Positions 26,451 through 36,140 of a DNA stretch of 64,000 bases are shown here, in pieces. Location of the stretch: the NCBI RefSeq assembly GCF_001029285.1, contig NZ_LDZY01000003.1:1-64000 (forward strand), given 5' to 3'. This DNA is from Desulfosporosinus acididurans (lineage in GTDB: Bacteria > Bacillota > Desulfitobacteriia > Desulfitobacteriales > Desulfitobacteriaceae). Position numbers and translations under genes: made by a program. How positions within the stretch are numbered: position 1 is the first letter of the stretch; every line of letters begins with the position of its first letter. The notes under the pieces were generated by a model. The model was not told the DNA's origin. It did no database searches and saw only the letters and a list, made by a program, of their open reading frames with translations.

Positions 26451-26547
26451 CGGTAAGAACACTCCTTACGTTTGTTTGCAGATTTGACCTTATTTTCTAG
26501 AAATAGCATGCCCATTAACAGAATTAATAACCGTAAGTTAACCAGCA

Positions 26548-26635
26548 GTGAACTCGTTGGGGGACTCTACCCCCACCGAAGCAGAGTACGGGGAACCCAC
26601 TCCCACTTGAAGAAGTGGGAGTCTTACGATTGGAT
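26548..26635 (+). mobile_element. IS200/IS605-like remnant, copy C
   Basis: Reads GTGAACTCGTTGGGG, then ACTCTACCCCCACCGAAG, then CCCACTCCCACTT..GAAGTGGGAGTCT and TTACGATTGGAT. It is an internally shortened copy; the terminal hairpin stem is perfect. Confidence 0.55.
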
Positions 26636-26775
26636 CAATAAGGTAAATCATTGGAGTCGGGTAACTTACATATCTAAATATAGCAAGAAGTTCTTAGAAT
26701 TTAATGTCCCTTTTGTGATGATTCTATGATATCTTCTTAAGGCCAGAGAATGAAATTCCAGCACAGGAAAATAAA

Positions 26776-26819
26776 GAAAGGTGAGGCAGCGAAGTAATGT
26801 CTTCGCTGCCTCACCTTTC
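26776..26819. terminator. Strong hairpin terminator ending the polysaccharide locus
   Basis: A perfect 19-bp stem (GAAAGGTGAGGCAGCGAAG / CTTCGCTGCCTCACCTTTC, 6-nt loop). On the minus strand it is followed by TTTATTTTCC. It lies 120 bp after the sugar-transferase stop. Confidence 0.75.
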
Positions 26820-26938
26820 AGTTGCGGTGTATTTAATCATCGGAGCTGTTTTATCCCGTTTTTAAGACCCCTGCTTCTATAAGTGAGTCCTTCGTTCACT
26901 AGCGTCCGTTCGCCTGTTTTCACCTCCGGTTTCTGGTC

Positions 26939-27595
26939 TTAGTAAGCTCCTTTGCCACTGAAAACTACAAAAACCGTTTGCCAGAGGATTTTTAAATCCA
27001 GCCAAAAACTCCAGGTTCGAACATACTCTAAGTCATAGTTCATGGTTTCACCTAAGGTTAATTCACTGCGGCCGTTGATTTGGGCCAGTCCCGTGACTCC
27101 GGGCAGGACATTAAGCCTTTGCCGCTGCTGGGGCGTATAAAGTTTGGCGATTTCCGGAACCTCTGGCCGCGGACCAACGAGACTCATGTTACCCAGCAGA
27201 ATGTTTAACAATTGAGGCAGTTCGTCTAAACTGGTTTTTCTGAGAAACCGCCCGCTGCGGGTGATTCGCGGATCATCTTTCTCCTGAAATACAAATCCTT
27301 CGAGATCCTTAACCTGGGCCAATTTGTCTTTGATTAGGGCGTCGGCATTCTGGACCATGGTGCGAAACTTGTAAATCGTATACGGCTTACCCTGTAAACC
27401 CACCCTGGTCTGAGTGAATACGGCAGGCCCCTCGGAATCTGAGCGTATCCAGAGGACGATGAGCAGCCAAAAGGGTGATATAAGTACAAGAAGAAATAAA
27501 GCGACCACAAAATCTAACAACCGTTTTAAAACAAGCTGCCACTGAGGATAGGTCACCCTAAGGCTCTCTACGGATGCCGAGGATCGCTGATTCAT
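26939..27595 (-). CDS. Undecaprenyl-phosphate sugar-phosphate transferase (priming enzyme)
   Basis: 218 aa with one N-terminal hydrophobic hairpin (about residues 25-48) and the catalytic core of the bacterial sugar transferase family. Core motifs are YKFRTM, DDPRITRSGRFLRKTSLDELPQ, and GNMSLVGPRPEVP, followed by LPGVTGLAQINGR. This is the short, monotopic form (PglC/WcaJ core type). It transfers a sugar 1-phosphate from a nucleotide sugar to undecaprenyl phosphate, the first step in repeat-unit assembly. It is the last gene of the minus-strand locus. If the WbpM/PglF-like dehydratase upstream supplies its donor, a diacetamido sugar may be the first residue, but that is inference. Confidence 0.92.
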   Translation of the reverse strand: MNQRSSASVESLRVTYPQWQLVLKRLLDFVVALFLLVLISPFWLLIVLWIRSDSEGPAVFTQTRVGLQGKPYTIYKFRTMVQNADALIKDKLAQVKDLEGFVFQEKDDPRITRSGRFLRKTSLDELPQLLNILLGNMSLVGPRPEVPEIAKLYTPQQRQRLNVLPGVTGLAQINGRSELTLGETMNYDLEYVRTWSFWLDLKILWQTVFVVFSGKGAY

Positions 27596-27770
27596 CGTAA
27601 CGTCTCCCTCCTAGTCAAGGACAAAATCTATAGTATCAATTCTTTAATAACTATTTCTTACCTTTGGCTCATGAAGTATAATCCCGATCTTAACTATAGT
27701 CCAGTCTCAGTGTTTATTATTCTAGTCCAAAGTATTAATGCTTAGCTATTGTTTATATCCCAAGTATAGT

Positions 27771-28982
27771 TCACATGCCAAGTTCTTTGAGCCAATGGAC
27801 AATTATTTGCCTCCAGGCATAATGCTCTTGCACAAACTTCCGTCCCAGTTTCCCCATTTCCAGCCGCTGCGGATTCTGCTTTAATTCCACAATCGCCCGG
27901 GCTAATTCAGCACTGTTTTCCGGTTCGACAACAACGCCGCCGCCGGAGGATAACACCAACTCGGCTGCTTCACCTTCTCCGGAATAGATCACCGGAACTT
28001 CCGAACCTAGAGCGGGAAACATTTTCGAAGGACGTGCCCCTGCAAATAGTTTATTCTTTTTTAGCGGAACAATACTTGCTGAAGCCAGAGAAAAATATCT
28101 TGGCATTTCCTGAACGGGCTGAAAATCAACAAAGCTTACATTCTGTAGGCCTTTTTCCTTGACTAAATCCTCCAGCATGGGTTTCTCCGTGCCGTCACCG
28201 ACAAATAAAAAGCAAATCCCCGGCTCTTCTTGAAGGAGCTCCGCCGTTTTGATCACGGTTTCCAACCCCTGAGCGTAACCCATTGTCCCGGCGTAGATCA
28301 GAACAAAGTCATCCTTTTTAATTCCCAATTTCTGTGCCAGTGCTTCATCCCGTTCCCGCGGGGCAAAAAGATCCAAATTCACTCCGTTCGGTAAAAAAGT
28401 CACTTTATGGCTGGGTACACCTCGTTCCAGTAGCGAGGAACGTATTCCTTCCGTCTGACAGGATATTTTCCAGGACCGGCGGTAGAGCAGCTTTTCGAGC
28501 CATTCGGCGGCGCCAATCATCCAGCGGCTGTTGACCAGTCCCAGGGCCACCGCTGATTCCGGCCAGAGGTCTGAGATATTCATAATAATCTTGGTGCGGG
28601 TAAAGCGGCCATAGATTAAGGCTGTTATTCCCAGAAATAAAGGCGGTGATTCAAAGAACAAAATATCCTGTTTTCCGGCTTTGCTTAAGCCCCAAAAGGA
28701 GGAAAAAACGAAGGAAAAATAGTTCAGCAGACGTTTCCAAAAACGTCCCCGCTGAACGGGATAAATCCAGGTCCGCCAAAGGGGAATGCCATCGACCTCA
28801 TCTTTCATGCGCCAATGCCCTTGATATTCGGGAGGAATGATACCGCTGGGATGGTTCGGGAAAGCTGTAACCACCGTCACTTGATGACCGTTGGCCTGCA
28901 GTCCCTTGGCAACTTCTTTAAGCCTAACTTGTGCTGCCCCGGACTCCGGCGGAAAATATTGTGTTAACATTAAAATACGCAA
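27771..28982 (-). CDS. GT4 glycosyltransferase (WbuB-like)
   Basis: 403 aa, TTG start at 28982 with AAGGAG upstream. The N-terminal Rossmann half begins RILMLTQYFPPESGAA and continues VVTAFPNHPSG. The C-terminal half has LIYAGTMGYAQGLE, FVGDGTEKP, and the acidic EGEAAELVLSSGGG region typical of GT4 retaining enzymes. Matches the WbuB/WcaI type that adds N-acetyl-fucosamine-like sugars in O-antigen and capsule loci. It is cytoplasmic, acting on lipid-linked intermediates. The donor is unknown. Confidence 0.85.
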   Translation of the reverse strand: MRILMLTQYFPPESGAAQVRLKEVAKGLQANGHQVTVVTAFPNHPSGIIPPEYQGHWRMKDEVDGIPLWRTWIYPVQRGRFWKRLLNYFSFVFSSFWGLSKAGKQDILFFESPPLFLGITALIYGRFTRTKIIMNISDLWPESAVALGLVNSRWMIGAAEWLEKLLYRRSWKISCQTEGIRSSLLERGVPSHKVTFLPNGVNLDLFAPRERDEALAQKLGIKKDDFVLIYAGTMGYAQGLETVIKTAELLQEEPGICFLFVGDGTEKPMLEDLVKEKGLQNVSFVDFQPVQEMPRYFSLASASIVPLKKNKLFAGARPSKMFPALGSEVPVIYSGEGEAAELVLSSGGGVVVEPENSAELARAIVELKQNPQRLEMGKLGRKFVQEHYAWRQIIVHWLKELGM

Positions 28983-29068
28983 TCGGAACGCCGCTCCTTT
29001 TTACTCCTCGGTAAATGTTCTACTCCATTTTAACATGACACGCCTGCTTAGCCAAAGGGGAGCTTTGA

Positions 29069-30073
29069 TCAGGAGCGTTTGAGGAATTTCTTAATCGTAT
29101 CACTGTGCTTGGCATAGACTGACCGTCCCACTTTTGCCGCTACGGTCCGGTTACGGTAGGCATAGAGATATTTGCGCTCTGTGCTGCCAAAGCTTTTCTT
29201 AAATTTGGCGATACTCGGAATGTTGGCACCTACCATATCATAGAGTTCAATCCCTAAGGCTTGGGCCCGTTTGAGATATTCCCACTGCACAAGGTTATTG
29301 GACATTAGTTTACTGTAGTCCCGATTAGATACCCCATCTAAATAATAGGCGACATTTTTGTCCCGGGGAAAAATACCGCCGGCGATAATTTTGCCCTCAT
29401 AACGAGCCAGCAAAACGACTAAATCCCCTGTCGGATATAGTTTTTGCCAGAGAGCTGTGAAGTATTCCTTGGTAAACGGCGGCTCTTTATCCTGGCGGCG
29501 ATAAACGCCGACTGAAAGCTCATAATAGGGGTCCAGCCATTCTGCCAACGTTGCCGGTGCAAAGACTTCGACACCGGATTTTTCTGCCTTGCGCACGGCG
29601 TTGCGGCAGCGCACTTCCAGGCCGGCCCATAATGTTTCCTCATCTTGGGGCATCGCCAGATCCAACGTCAATAATTCTTCGACGGTGTACCCCTGTGCTT
29701 CGAAACTATCTTTTCCCGCCATATCCGGGAGTCTAACCTCGACATAATCAATATGTTTCTTCATCAGATAATCTTCCAGGGCCGGGAGCACGTCTTGAAG
29801 CCTTACTGCTCCCCAAGGTCCGGCGTGAGGGGTTGCCGCTCCGGACAAGGCACTTCCGGCTAACTTTAAGAGACTCATCTTCCGTTCGGCCAAAGGAAGC
29901 AACCCTCTTAAAACCCCTTCGCCATCGAAAAGGCCCAGCCGCTCAACCTTTAAGCCAAAACCTATTTCGATAATATCCTGCCATTCCCAGCGGTGGAATA
30001 GTGATCCCTGAGGGATTCCTTTAAGGAAATCGTCCCATTCCTTACGCTCAATTGGCTGTATCGTTAAACTCAC
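29069..30073 (-). CDS. FemAB/GNAT-like peptidyl or aminoacyl transferase
   Basis: About 334 aa from GTG 30073; GGGAG lies 11 bases before it, and other GTG/TTG starts are possible up to 30091. It overlaps the end of the upstream polymerase gene. It has two GNAT-like halves, with an N-terminal WDDFLKGIPQGSLFHRWEW and a C-terminal LLARYEGKIIAGGIFPRD, then YYLDGVSN and GANIPSIAKFKKSFG. These are hallmarks of the FemAB/FemX and exosortase-associated "peptidoglycan bridge" group. Family members transfer amino acids from tRNA to peptidoglycan; those in polysaccharide loci may add an amino acid to a sugar. Which applies here is open. Confidence 0.8.
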   Translation of the reverse strand: MSLTIQPIERKEWDDFLKGIPQGSLFHRWEWQDIIEIGFGLKVERLGLFDGEGVLRGLLPLAERKMSLLKLAGSALSGAATPHAGPWGAVRLQDVLPALEDYLMKKHIDYVEVRLPDMAGKDSFEAQGYTVEELLTLDLAMPQDEETLWAGLEVRCRNAVRKAEKSGVEVFAPATLAEWLDPYYELSVGVYRRQDKEPPFTKEYFTALWQKLYPTGDLVVLLARYEGKIIAGGIFPRDKNVAYYLDGVSNRDYSKLMSNNLVQWEYLKRAQALGIELYDMVGANIPSIAKFKKSFGSTERKYLYAYRNRTVAAKVGRSVYAKHSDTIKKFLKRS

Positions 30074-31514
30074 GTCTATTTCCACTCCCAACTTTACCCA
30101 CCAACAGGTGTACCATCATACTCATGCTGAGCCAGATCATAGGATCTTCAAAAAACCGTGCTTCAGACTGTGAACTGATAAATATGGCAGCGATCCATAA
30201 AAAATAGCCGACACCCAACAGATAGTCTCTAGGAAAGCCTGACTTTCGGCTGACTGCTTCCTGTTTACCAGTGTTTTCTGTTGCAGCCTCAAGGTTGGCA
30301 TTATTAAGATCAGTGCCCTTATAAAATTCAGGACGACTTACGCCGCTTTTACTTGCTTCGACTTGTCTGCTCCTGCGCAGGTTCCACAAGTTTCTAAAAA
30401 TGGCCAGCCAAACTAAAGCCAAGGCTGTCAGTCCGACTATACCTAATTCCGCCGCAATGGTCAAGATAGTTGTGTGTGAGAGTGTTACCCCTTGTACATA
30501 AGGAATAACTGTCTTGTAGCTCGGGTAATTCGTTAAGAAAGATTTCTGAAATCCGCCTAAACCAACTCCGAATAGAGGGTGATCGTGAAACATGGCAAAG
30601 GAGACTCTAAAGAGATAGGCACGCTGCTCATCTAACGCTCCCAAGCCGTTGCGAATAGTCAAAATGCGGTTCCAGACCGTCGGCCTGAGGGCCGCAATCA
30701 CCACTCCGATAATTCCCAGTACTCCAATGGGCTGAAGTATTCCTTTACGGGGAATAAGCAGGCACATTAGGATTAAAACAGCTACCAGGGTCACCACTCC
30801 GCTGCGGGATAAGGTAATGGCTAAGGCGCCTAATAAACCTATAAGTGTACCCAGGTAGAGAAATCGCTTGCGGGACTCCTGGCACATATATTGAAGCAGC
30901 AAATTAGCCACGATCCCTAAAACGAGATAGCGGGCAAATATGTTAGGATCGACAAAGGTCGCATTGACCCGGGCAATCATTCCCTCGGCTAAATATCCCC
31001 GCCACAGAAAATGCTTCGTTGCCCCTTCATAGATTGTCAGAGGAACCAGAGCCACTCCCATCCAATGAACAACCTTCAGCGGGAGCAGACCGGTACTCTT
31101 TTCTGCCAGCAGATAAACGCCTAAATACAGCAAAAACATGGTAATAAGCCGGACGACGCCCATGATCGTATCGGCTTTGCTGATCGTGTAGACAATGCTG
31201 AAAGCGCCGACCGCGATATAAATCAGCAAGGCAATGGTCATCGGATGCTTAAACAACTTCTTTAATTCCCGACGTTTCTCAGGGTCTCGCCCAAGAGACC
31301 AGAGGAGTGCGACTATAATCCCTACTGTAAACAGGCGGGCCAAACTGTTAATCTGGGAACCGATTCCCCCGAGAGGGGGAAACCACCTGATGGAGACATC
31401 TAAGGCAACGGCTCCGGCCAAAAAGGAGATTAAGGCGCTTGGTTTTTTCCAGCCGCAATAAACGACGACGGCCAGACTGAGAAGAAAAAAACACCATTGC
31501 AGAACCAGCATCAC
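30048..31514 (-). CDS. O-antigen ligase/polymerase-like membrane protein (Wzy/WaaL family), first copy
   Basis: 488 aa with about twelve hydrophobic segments. A large outer loop before the last third contains GVGLGGFQKSFLTNYPSY and SHTTILTIAAELG, the pattern of the Wzy_C/O-antigen ligase domain. It polymerises or transfers lipid-linked glycan outside the membrane. A charged cytoplasmic insertion (about residues 385-430, SGVSRPEFYKGTDLNNANL) is unusual. ATG 31514 overlaps the upstream stop by 4 bp, so it is translationally coupled to the deacetylase-like gene. A second such protein is at 38490-39824; one may be the polymerase and the other the ligase. Confidence 0.85.
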   Translation of the reverse strand: MMLVLQWCFFLLSLAVVVYCGWKKPSALISFLAGAVALDVSIRWFPPLGGIGSQINSLARLFTVGIIVALLWSLGRDPEKRRELKKLFKHPMTIALLIYIAVGAFSIVYTISKADTIMGVVRLITMFLLYLGVYLLAEKSTGLLPLKVVHWMGVALVPLTIYEGATKHFLWRGYLAEGMIARVNATFVDPNIFARYLVLGIVANLLLQYMCQESRKRFLYLGTLIGLLGALAITLSRSGVVTLVAVLILMCLLIPRKGILQPIGVLGIIGVVIAALRPTVWNRILTIRNGLGALDEQRAYLFRVSFAMFHDHPLFGVGLGGFQKSFLTNYPSYKTVIPYVQGVTLSHTTILTIAAELGIVGLTALALVWLAIFRNLWNLRRSRQVEASKSGVSRPEFYKGTDLNNANLEAATENTGKQEAVSRKSGFPRDYLLGVGYFLWIAAIFISSQSEARFFEDPMIWLSMSMMVHLLVGKVGSGNRREFNDTAN

Positions 31515-33253
31515 CGCGGTTCATCTCCTTCCACTTCTAAGGTTACCAGGGGTTGGGCCGGGATATCGATATACCCTTCGCCCGCCTCATAAGCAACAGA
31601 ACATTCTTTGATCCTGCCTGGATCAAGATAAAGCCGGACTCGCAGAGGAGGCAGGGGAGTATCTGTTGGCCCATCATTGGCTTCTCCGCCAGGTTGAGTA
31701 CAAAATACCTGCCATTTTGCTCCTTCCTTAGTCAAGGTCACTTCAGCTTCCCGTCTCAAACCAAACCATTTCAGCACCTGGCGCGGGATGGCAATCCAAG
31801 CACCGTCCTGCTTCCCTTCAGCGATCAGTTGTTCATAAACTTCTCCCCAAAAACGAGGCGCTGTAAAACTCTGGTTATGCCAAAGCAAGCTGACCGCTCC
31901 GCCGAAGCGCTTAGCCCAGGCCAAGACCGGTTTCGCTTGCTTGAAAGCATCTTCCCGTGTTAAATCAAGGTGTTCTTCGGCCAAAAGGGCTCCATCTTGA
32001 ATATGTAAGGGTAATTCCCATAAAGTCTGGCAGTTCAAAGGATGATAAGGCTGAAGGGTTCCGGCTCGAAAACCTACAACTTCATTATAGCCAAAGGTAG
32101 CATCATATAAAAATCCACCCTCTTCCATGGCCTGGAAAGACGCTGGCGTCTCAAAATAGAGCCAGTGCATACGCACCCCCAGTTCCTTCTGTCCCGTCAG
32201 CTGCGAAATTCGCTTATACTCAGCTCTGGCCGCCGGGGCCGAATGCCAGGAATCGATACCATGAACTCCGGCTTCCCAGCCCTCTTCTTCCAGGCGGGTT
32301 ATCGTTCTGCGGTGTTTAGCAGCATCATAAAAAGAGGCCCGATTGGCAGGAGCGTTCACTTCAGCCTCACCTTGGTTTTTGCCGTCTTGCAGCGCTTGCG
32401 GCAGCAGGCCGGGCTTACCCGGAAAAGGCATAAAATATAAGCTCGAGCGGACACTCAAGCGTTTTTCCAAATGGAGAAGCAGCGGTAAAGCCCTCTGCCA
32501 GACATCCTGGCCCATACCAAATTTCGCCGCCAAAGTGCGAACCATTTCCCAAAGGGTCTGGAGAAATTCCGAGGTCGTTACCTTGCCTGAGCGCCAACGT
32601 TTCCAGTTAACAAGGGAGCTGCGGTAAAAATAGCCTAAAAACGTGCGGGCAATGGGCATTTCCCTCAGACTTAAAATGTCAAGATCGTGAGTGAGGGTCA
32701 TAATGTAAGCATTGCCCCAGGGCTTCGGCGGAAGTTCCAGATAGTTTTTGACTTCCCGGCGCAAAACACTGCGAAGTTCCTCAAGCATCAGATCGAGAGA
32801 AGGTTCCTCTACTCCTGCTTCCCTATAGTCCCGCCCCTCCATGAGTAAGCGTGTCCCCTCTTGGCCAAGATTAAAGGGCAAAGTTTCAAGACGAAGACCG
32901 GGATTTTTTCCTTGAACTGGTCCGCAGACAACAATCAAGGGGCTTGTTCCTGCTGATGGCGTTGTTTCAGCTGCTTTAAGATCTTCCAAAGAAATACCAT
33001 CCACGATAACAACATCACAAGCTAAAAAAGTCTTAGTCTCAGTCCCAGTCTCGGTCTCAGCCTCTGCCTCAGTTTCAGTCTCGATTCCAGTCACAGACTC
33101 GGCCTTAGGCTCTCCTTGCCCCTCCCGGGCTTTTAGCCAAACAGGTGCAGGTATTCCCATCAAGGCAGTCAGCTCCTGATAGACTCTCTCTAACTCTTCG
33201 GCTACAAAAATCCCGATCTTTCCAAGTTCGTTACGGCTGCTCACCCAACTCAC
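31511..33253 (-). CDS. Polysaccharide deacetylase-like (NodB-fold) protein with N-terminal domain
   Basis: 580 aa from GTG 33253, overlapping the epimerase stop by 4 bp. The middle region has the motifs of a divergent NodB-type deacetylase: TLTHDLDIL (metal-binding Asp), a VHGIDSWHS stretch, and a late SLLWHNQSF motif. The N-terminal ~180 residues contain a Thr-Glu low-complexity tract (TETEAEAETETGTETKT) between predicted alpha/beta parts. No signal peptide was seen, so the protein appears cytoplasmic. That resembles polysaccharide-locus deacetylase-fold proteins of unknown substrate rather than secreted chitin deacetylases. It is part of a coupled run wecB, this gene, Wzy-like gene. Activity is unproven. 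Confidence 0.7.
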   Translation of the reverse strand: MSWVSSRNELGKIGIFVAEELERVYQELTALMGIPAPVWLKAREGQGEPKAESVTGIETETEAEAETETGTETKTFLACDVVIVDGISLEDLKAAETTPSAGTSPLIVVCGPVQGKNPGLRLETLPFNLGQEGTRLLMEGRDYREAGVEEPSLDLMLEELRSVLRREVKNYLELPPKPWGNAYIMTLTHDLDILSLREMPIARTFLGYFYRSSLVNWKRWRSGKVTTSEFLQTLWEMVRTLAAKFGMGQDVWQRALPLLLHLEKRLSVRSSLYFMPFPGKPGLLPQALQDGKNQGEAEVNAPANRASFYDAAKHRRTITRLEEEGWEAGVHGIDSWHSAPAARAEYKRISQLTGQKELGVRMHWLYFETPASFQAMEEGGFLYDATFGYNEVVGFRAGTLQPYHPLNCQTLWELPLHIQDGALLAEEHLDLTREDAFKQAKPVLAWAKRFGGAVSLLWHNQSFTAPRFWGEVYEQLIAEGKQDGAWIAIPRQVLKWFGLRREAEVTLTKEGAKWQVFCTQPGGEANDGPTDTPLPPLRVRLYLDPGRIKECSVAYEAGEGYIDIPAQPLVTLEVEGDEPR

Positions 33254-34317
33254 CTTCTTTGCTTTTCCAGAGCCGCTGCGATTTCTTCGCTGGCTCGGCC
33301 GTTTCCATAGAGATTCTCTTGATAAGGGGGTAAAGGATTCTGGCGATAACCGGCAACTGCGGCCGCAATCTTAGCAGCAGAAGCGCCTGTAAGGGTATTC
33401 CAGCCTATTTGCACTGTCTCTACCCATTCCGTTTCATCCCTCATGGTCACACAGGGCACCCGCCAGAGGTAAGCTTCCTTCTGAACTCCTCCTGAATCGG
33501 TAAGAATGAGCTCTGCTCCTTTTTCCAGAAGGACCATTTCTAAATAGCCCACGGGCTCAATCAGCTTAACATTTTCCGGAAGAGAGATATTGTGGTCCTG
33601 CAGAAGTTTTTTCGTACGGGGGTGAAGGGGAAGAATGATCTGTCCCTTAATCCGGGCGAAAGCTTCTACAATTCCTTGCAAGCGCTCAGGGTTATCCGTA
33701 TTTTCGGCGCGGTGAACCGTAGCCAGAAGATACGATTTCTCCGGATAGCGCAAATTTTCTCCCAGCTGGCGATCTTCAGCCCTCCGGGCATGATAATAAA
33801 GAGCATCTGCCATGACATCCCCGGTGCGTACTACGCCTTCAGTCAATCCTTCCAGAGCCAAATTCTCCACAGCCCGGTCTGTGGGGCAGAAAAGTAAGGC
33901 TGACAGATGGTCTGTGAGGACACGATTGATTTCTTCGGGCATTTGCCGGTTATAACTGCGCAGCCCTGCCTCTACATGAGCAATCGGAATATGGAGTTTC
34001 GCAGCCGCCAAGGCCCCGGCCAAGGTCGAGTTCGTATCTCCGTACACTAAAACCCAATCCGGTTTTTCTTTCAGCAGGACCTCTTCGACTTTGGTTAACA
34101 TTTCCCCGGTCTGGGCTCCGTGTTGTTTGGAGCCTACTCCCAGAAAATACTCCGGTTTGGGAATGCCTAATTCTTCAAAAAACACATCCGACATCTGATA
34201 ATCGTAATGTTGTCCCGTGTGGACAATTTTCTCGTCATGGTTCTTCCGCAAAGCCGCGGAAAGGGGTGCCGCTTTAATAAACTGGGGCCGGGCACCGAGG
34301 ACGGTAATTATTTTCAT
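33250..34317 (-). CDS. wecB: UDP-N-acetylglucosamine 2-epimerase (non-hydrolysing) or WbpI-like epimerase
   Basis: 355 aa from ATG 34317. It has ITVLGARPQFIKAAPL at the start, HTGQHYDYQMSD, VYGDTNSTLAGALAA, HVEAGLRSYNRQMPEE and TDSGGVQKEAYLWRVPCVTMRDETEW. All are typical of the non-hydrolysing UDP-GlcNAc 2-epimerase family (GT-B fold). It converts UDP-GlcNAc to UDP-ManNAc. Because WbpA-, WbpB- and WbpD-like genes are present upstream, it could instead be the WbpI-type enzyme that epimerises UDP-diNAcGlcA to the manno form. The two cannot be told apart by eye. It is coupled to the downstream gene by a 4-bp GTGA overlap. Confidence 0.9.
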   Translation of the reverse strand: MKIITVLGARPQFIKAAPLSAALRKNHDEKIVHTGQHYDYQMSDVFFEELGIPKPEYFLGVGSKQHGAQTGEMLTKVEEVLLKEKPDWVLVYGDTNSTLAGALAAAKLHIPIAHVEAGLRSYNRQMPEEINRVLTDHLSALLFCPTDRAVENLALEGLTEGVVRTGDVMADALYYHARRAEDRQLGENLRYPEKSYLLATVHRAENTDNPERLQGIVEAFARIKGQIILPLHPRTKKLLQDHNISLPENVKLIEPVGYLEMVLLEKGAELILTDSGGVQKEAYLWRVPCVTMRDETEWVETVQIGWNTLTGASAAKIAAAVAGYRQNPLPPYQENLYGNGRASEEIAAALEKQRR

Positions 34318-34530
34318 ACTGTTTCTTACCTCAATTCTAATTTGATCCTAATTTCTTTAACAACTTAATTGTTACCTCATCTCTTCCAGACTTAAATGTT
34401 CCTTCTTATCTTTTAGACTTGAACACTTCTTCGAATTCAAAAAGTTAAAACAATATCCGAATATCCATCGTAACGTGAGTCCGTTTCTGTTTAGCTGGCA
34501 ATTATTTATAGTGTTTCCTTTGCAGCCGTT

Positions 34531-35946
34531 TCATAAAGCCCGTCTTGCCTGACGCCAAACATAGCCGCCAATACGTTGAAAGTCGCGATCCAGGCTGATC
34601 AAAATTACGAGATAAATAATTCCTGCAATTCCTCCTGAAAGCAAGGGATGGAGATGACGCAGGAAATGAGCGACCGCCGCCATAACCGCAGACGCCAGAA
34701 CAATAATCGGTAACTGCCGCCAGATGCGCACTTTATAGACTTTTAACCTTACAACGCCATAATACATGACAAAGATATACAGTTCCGTAATAAGTGTTGC
34801 CACACTGGCACCGTAAATTCCATAGCGGGGAATTGCGTAAAGGTTGATCCCGATATTTAAAAGGGCTGCTCCGCCCTGAATCCAAGCTCTCGTCCATTGG
34901 CGGTTGGTTGTTGTTAAAATATCACCTAAGGAGAAGCTCAGACATTCAAGCGCGAAAAACCAACATAGAATCATCATAATGGGAATTGTTTCCTGGTAGC
35001 GATAATGATAAAGCCAGGATAATAGAGGGTTAGCTAAAACAAAGAGCAGCACACTGCCCGGTATCCCCACGGCGCTGAGAACCTTAAAGATCTTTTCGAT
35101 GGTTTCCCGGTGTTTATCGCGGCTCTCCACCCCGAGCTGAAACAAGATGGGATAAATCACACTGGTCAAAATGCCAGGGATAAATAAGAGTACGGCGATC
35201 AAGCGATAGGAGGCTGAATAAATCCCTATTTCCCGGTTAGAACTCATTAAGGTAAGCATGAACATGTCAATTTGAAAATAGACATATAAAAAAATAGCCG
35301 CGGCTCCAAAGGGCAGACCCTTTCTCAGCATCTTAACCAGAAGCCGTCCATTAAACTTAAGACGAATACTTCTTCTCAGGTGAATATAAAGCAAGATTGA
35401 AACGAGCAGGGTCGCGGCCAGTTGAGCAAAGGTAATCATCAAGACATTTCCTTTGCCTAAAACCACCATGATCGTCAGTAAACCGATGAGAAACGTCGAT
35501 AAGAATTGGTACACTGCGGCATAATACATTTGCTGCTTAGCCTGAAAATAGTTATAAACCGAACTGTCTAAGGCATTTAGCGCACTGGCCACCCCAAAGA
35601 CAATAACCATGTTCCTGATCGCTAAATCAAATTTGGCAGGCATCAGAATAAGCATGAGTGCATAAATAGCCAGTGAGGTAAATGTCTTAAAGGCCAAAGT
35701 GTTCCCCAAATAAAGGGGCAAAACACTCTCATCAACGGAGCCTTCCTGAACCATATAGTTGCTCAGGCCGAAATCTACAAAAAGGATAAACGTACTTACA
35801 AAGGCCAGGGCAGAATTATACTCCCCATAGATATCCGGTCCCAAATAACGGGTAACGGCAATGGCCACAACAGCCGTAATAGCTTTTGAAAGTACACTTG
35901 CCAGACTTAAGGCGGCAGCATTCTTAAGAACTAATCGTAGTTCCAC
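34531..35946 (-). CDS. Wzx-like polysaccharide flippase (MOP superfamily)
   Basis: 471 aa from GTG 35946, with AAAGGTGAACC upstream. Twelve to fourteen hydrophobic segments, with the family signature in the first helices (LSKAITAVVAIAVTRYLGP, FVDFGLSNYMVQEGS) and a helical hydrophobic C-terminus. It moves lipid-linked oligosaccharide repeat units across the membrane, linking the cytoplasmic glycosyltransferases to the Wzy-like proteins. It lies between the epimerase and two GT4 glycosyltransferases, all on one strand. Confidence 0.9.
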   Translation of the reverse strand: MELRLVLKNAAALSLASVLSKAITAVVAIAVTRYLGPDIYGEYNSALAFVSTFILFVDFGLSNYMVQEGSVDESVLPLYLGNTLAFKTFTSLAIYALMLILMPAKFDLAIRNMVIVFGVASALNALDSSVYNYFQAKQQMYYAAVYQFLSTFLIGLLTIMVVLGKGNVLMITFAQLAATLLVSILLYIHLRRSIRLKFNGRLLVKMLRKGLPFGAAAIFLYVYFQIDMFMLTLMSSNREIGIYSASYRLIAVLLFIPGILTSVIYPILFQLGVESRDKHRETIEKIFKVLSAVGIPGSVLLFVLANPLLSWLYHYRYQETIPIMMILCWFFALECLSFSLGDILTTTNRQWTRAWIQGGAALLNIGINLYAIPRYGIYGASVATLITELYIFVMYYGVVRLKVYKVRIWRQLPIIVLASAVMAAVAHFLRHLHPLLSGGIAGIIYLVILISLDRDFQRIGGYVWRQARRAL

Positions 35947-36057
35947 TTAGGTTCACCTTTCTATTCAACCATTAATCAACCGTTTTATCCATAAACTTTT
36001 CTACGATCATCAGGTCGTTCGTACTCAAAGTGATAATTAAAACGCGCCCACGTCTTT

Positions 36058-36119
36058 AACCAATCATAAGTCTCCCACTTCTACAACTGGGAAGGGACAG
36101 CTTTAGCTGAACAAGTTCA
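36058..36119 (-). mobile_element. IS200/IS605-like remnant, copy D (shortened)
   Basis: On the minus strand: TTGAACTTGTTCAGCTAAAG, then CCCAGTTGTAGAAGTGGGAGACTTATGATTGG. Both ends of the family are present and the middle block is deleted. Confidence 0.5.
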
Positions 36120-36140
36120 ATTTATTATTATCTAAAAACT

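Larger units (their letters stand above)
26451..26938. other. Intergenic region with IS200/IS605-like remnant and terminator
   Basis: About 490 bp between the sugar transferase (ending at 26939) and the acetyltransferase. It contains remnant copy C and a strong terminator. No real gene was seen. Confidence 0.6.

Noticed and set aside
26776-26819. Mobile element end or attachment site
   Set aside because: A perfect stem with a T-rich tail after a convergent end is better explained as a terminator.
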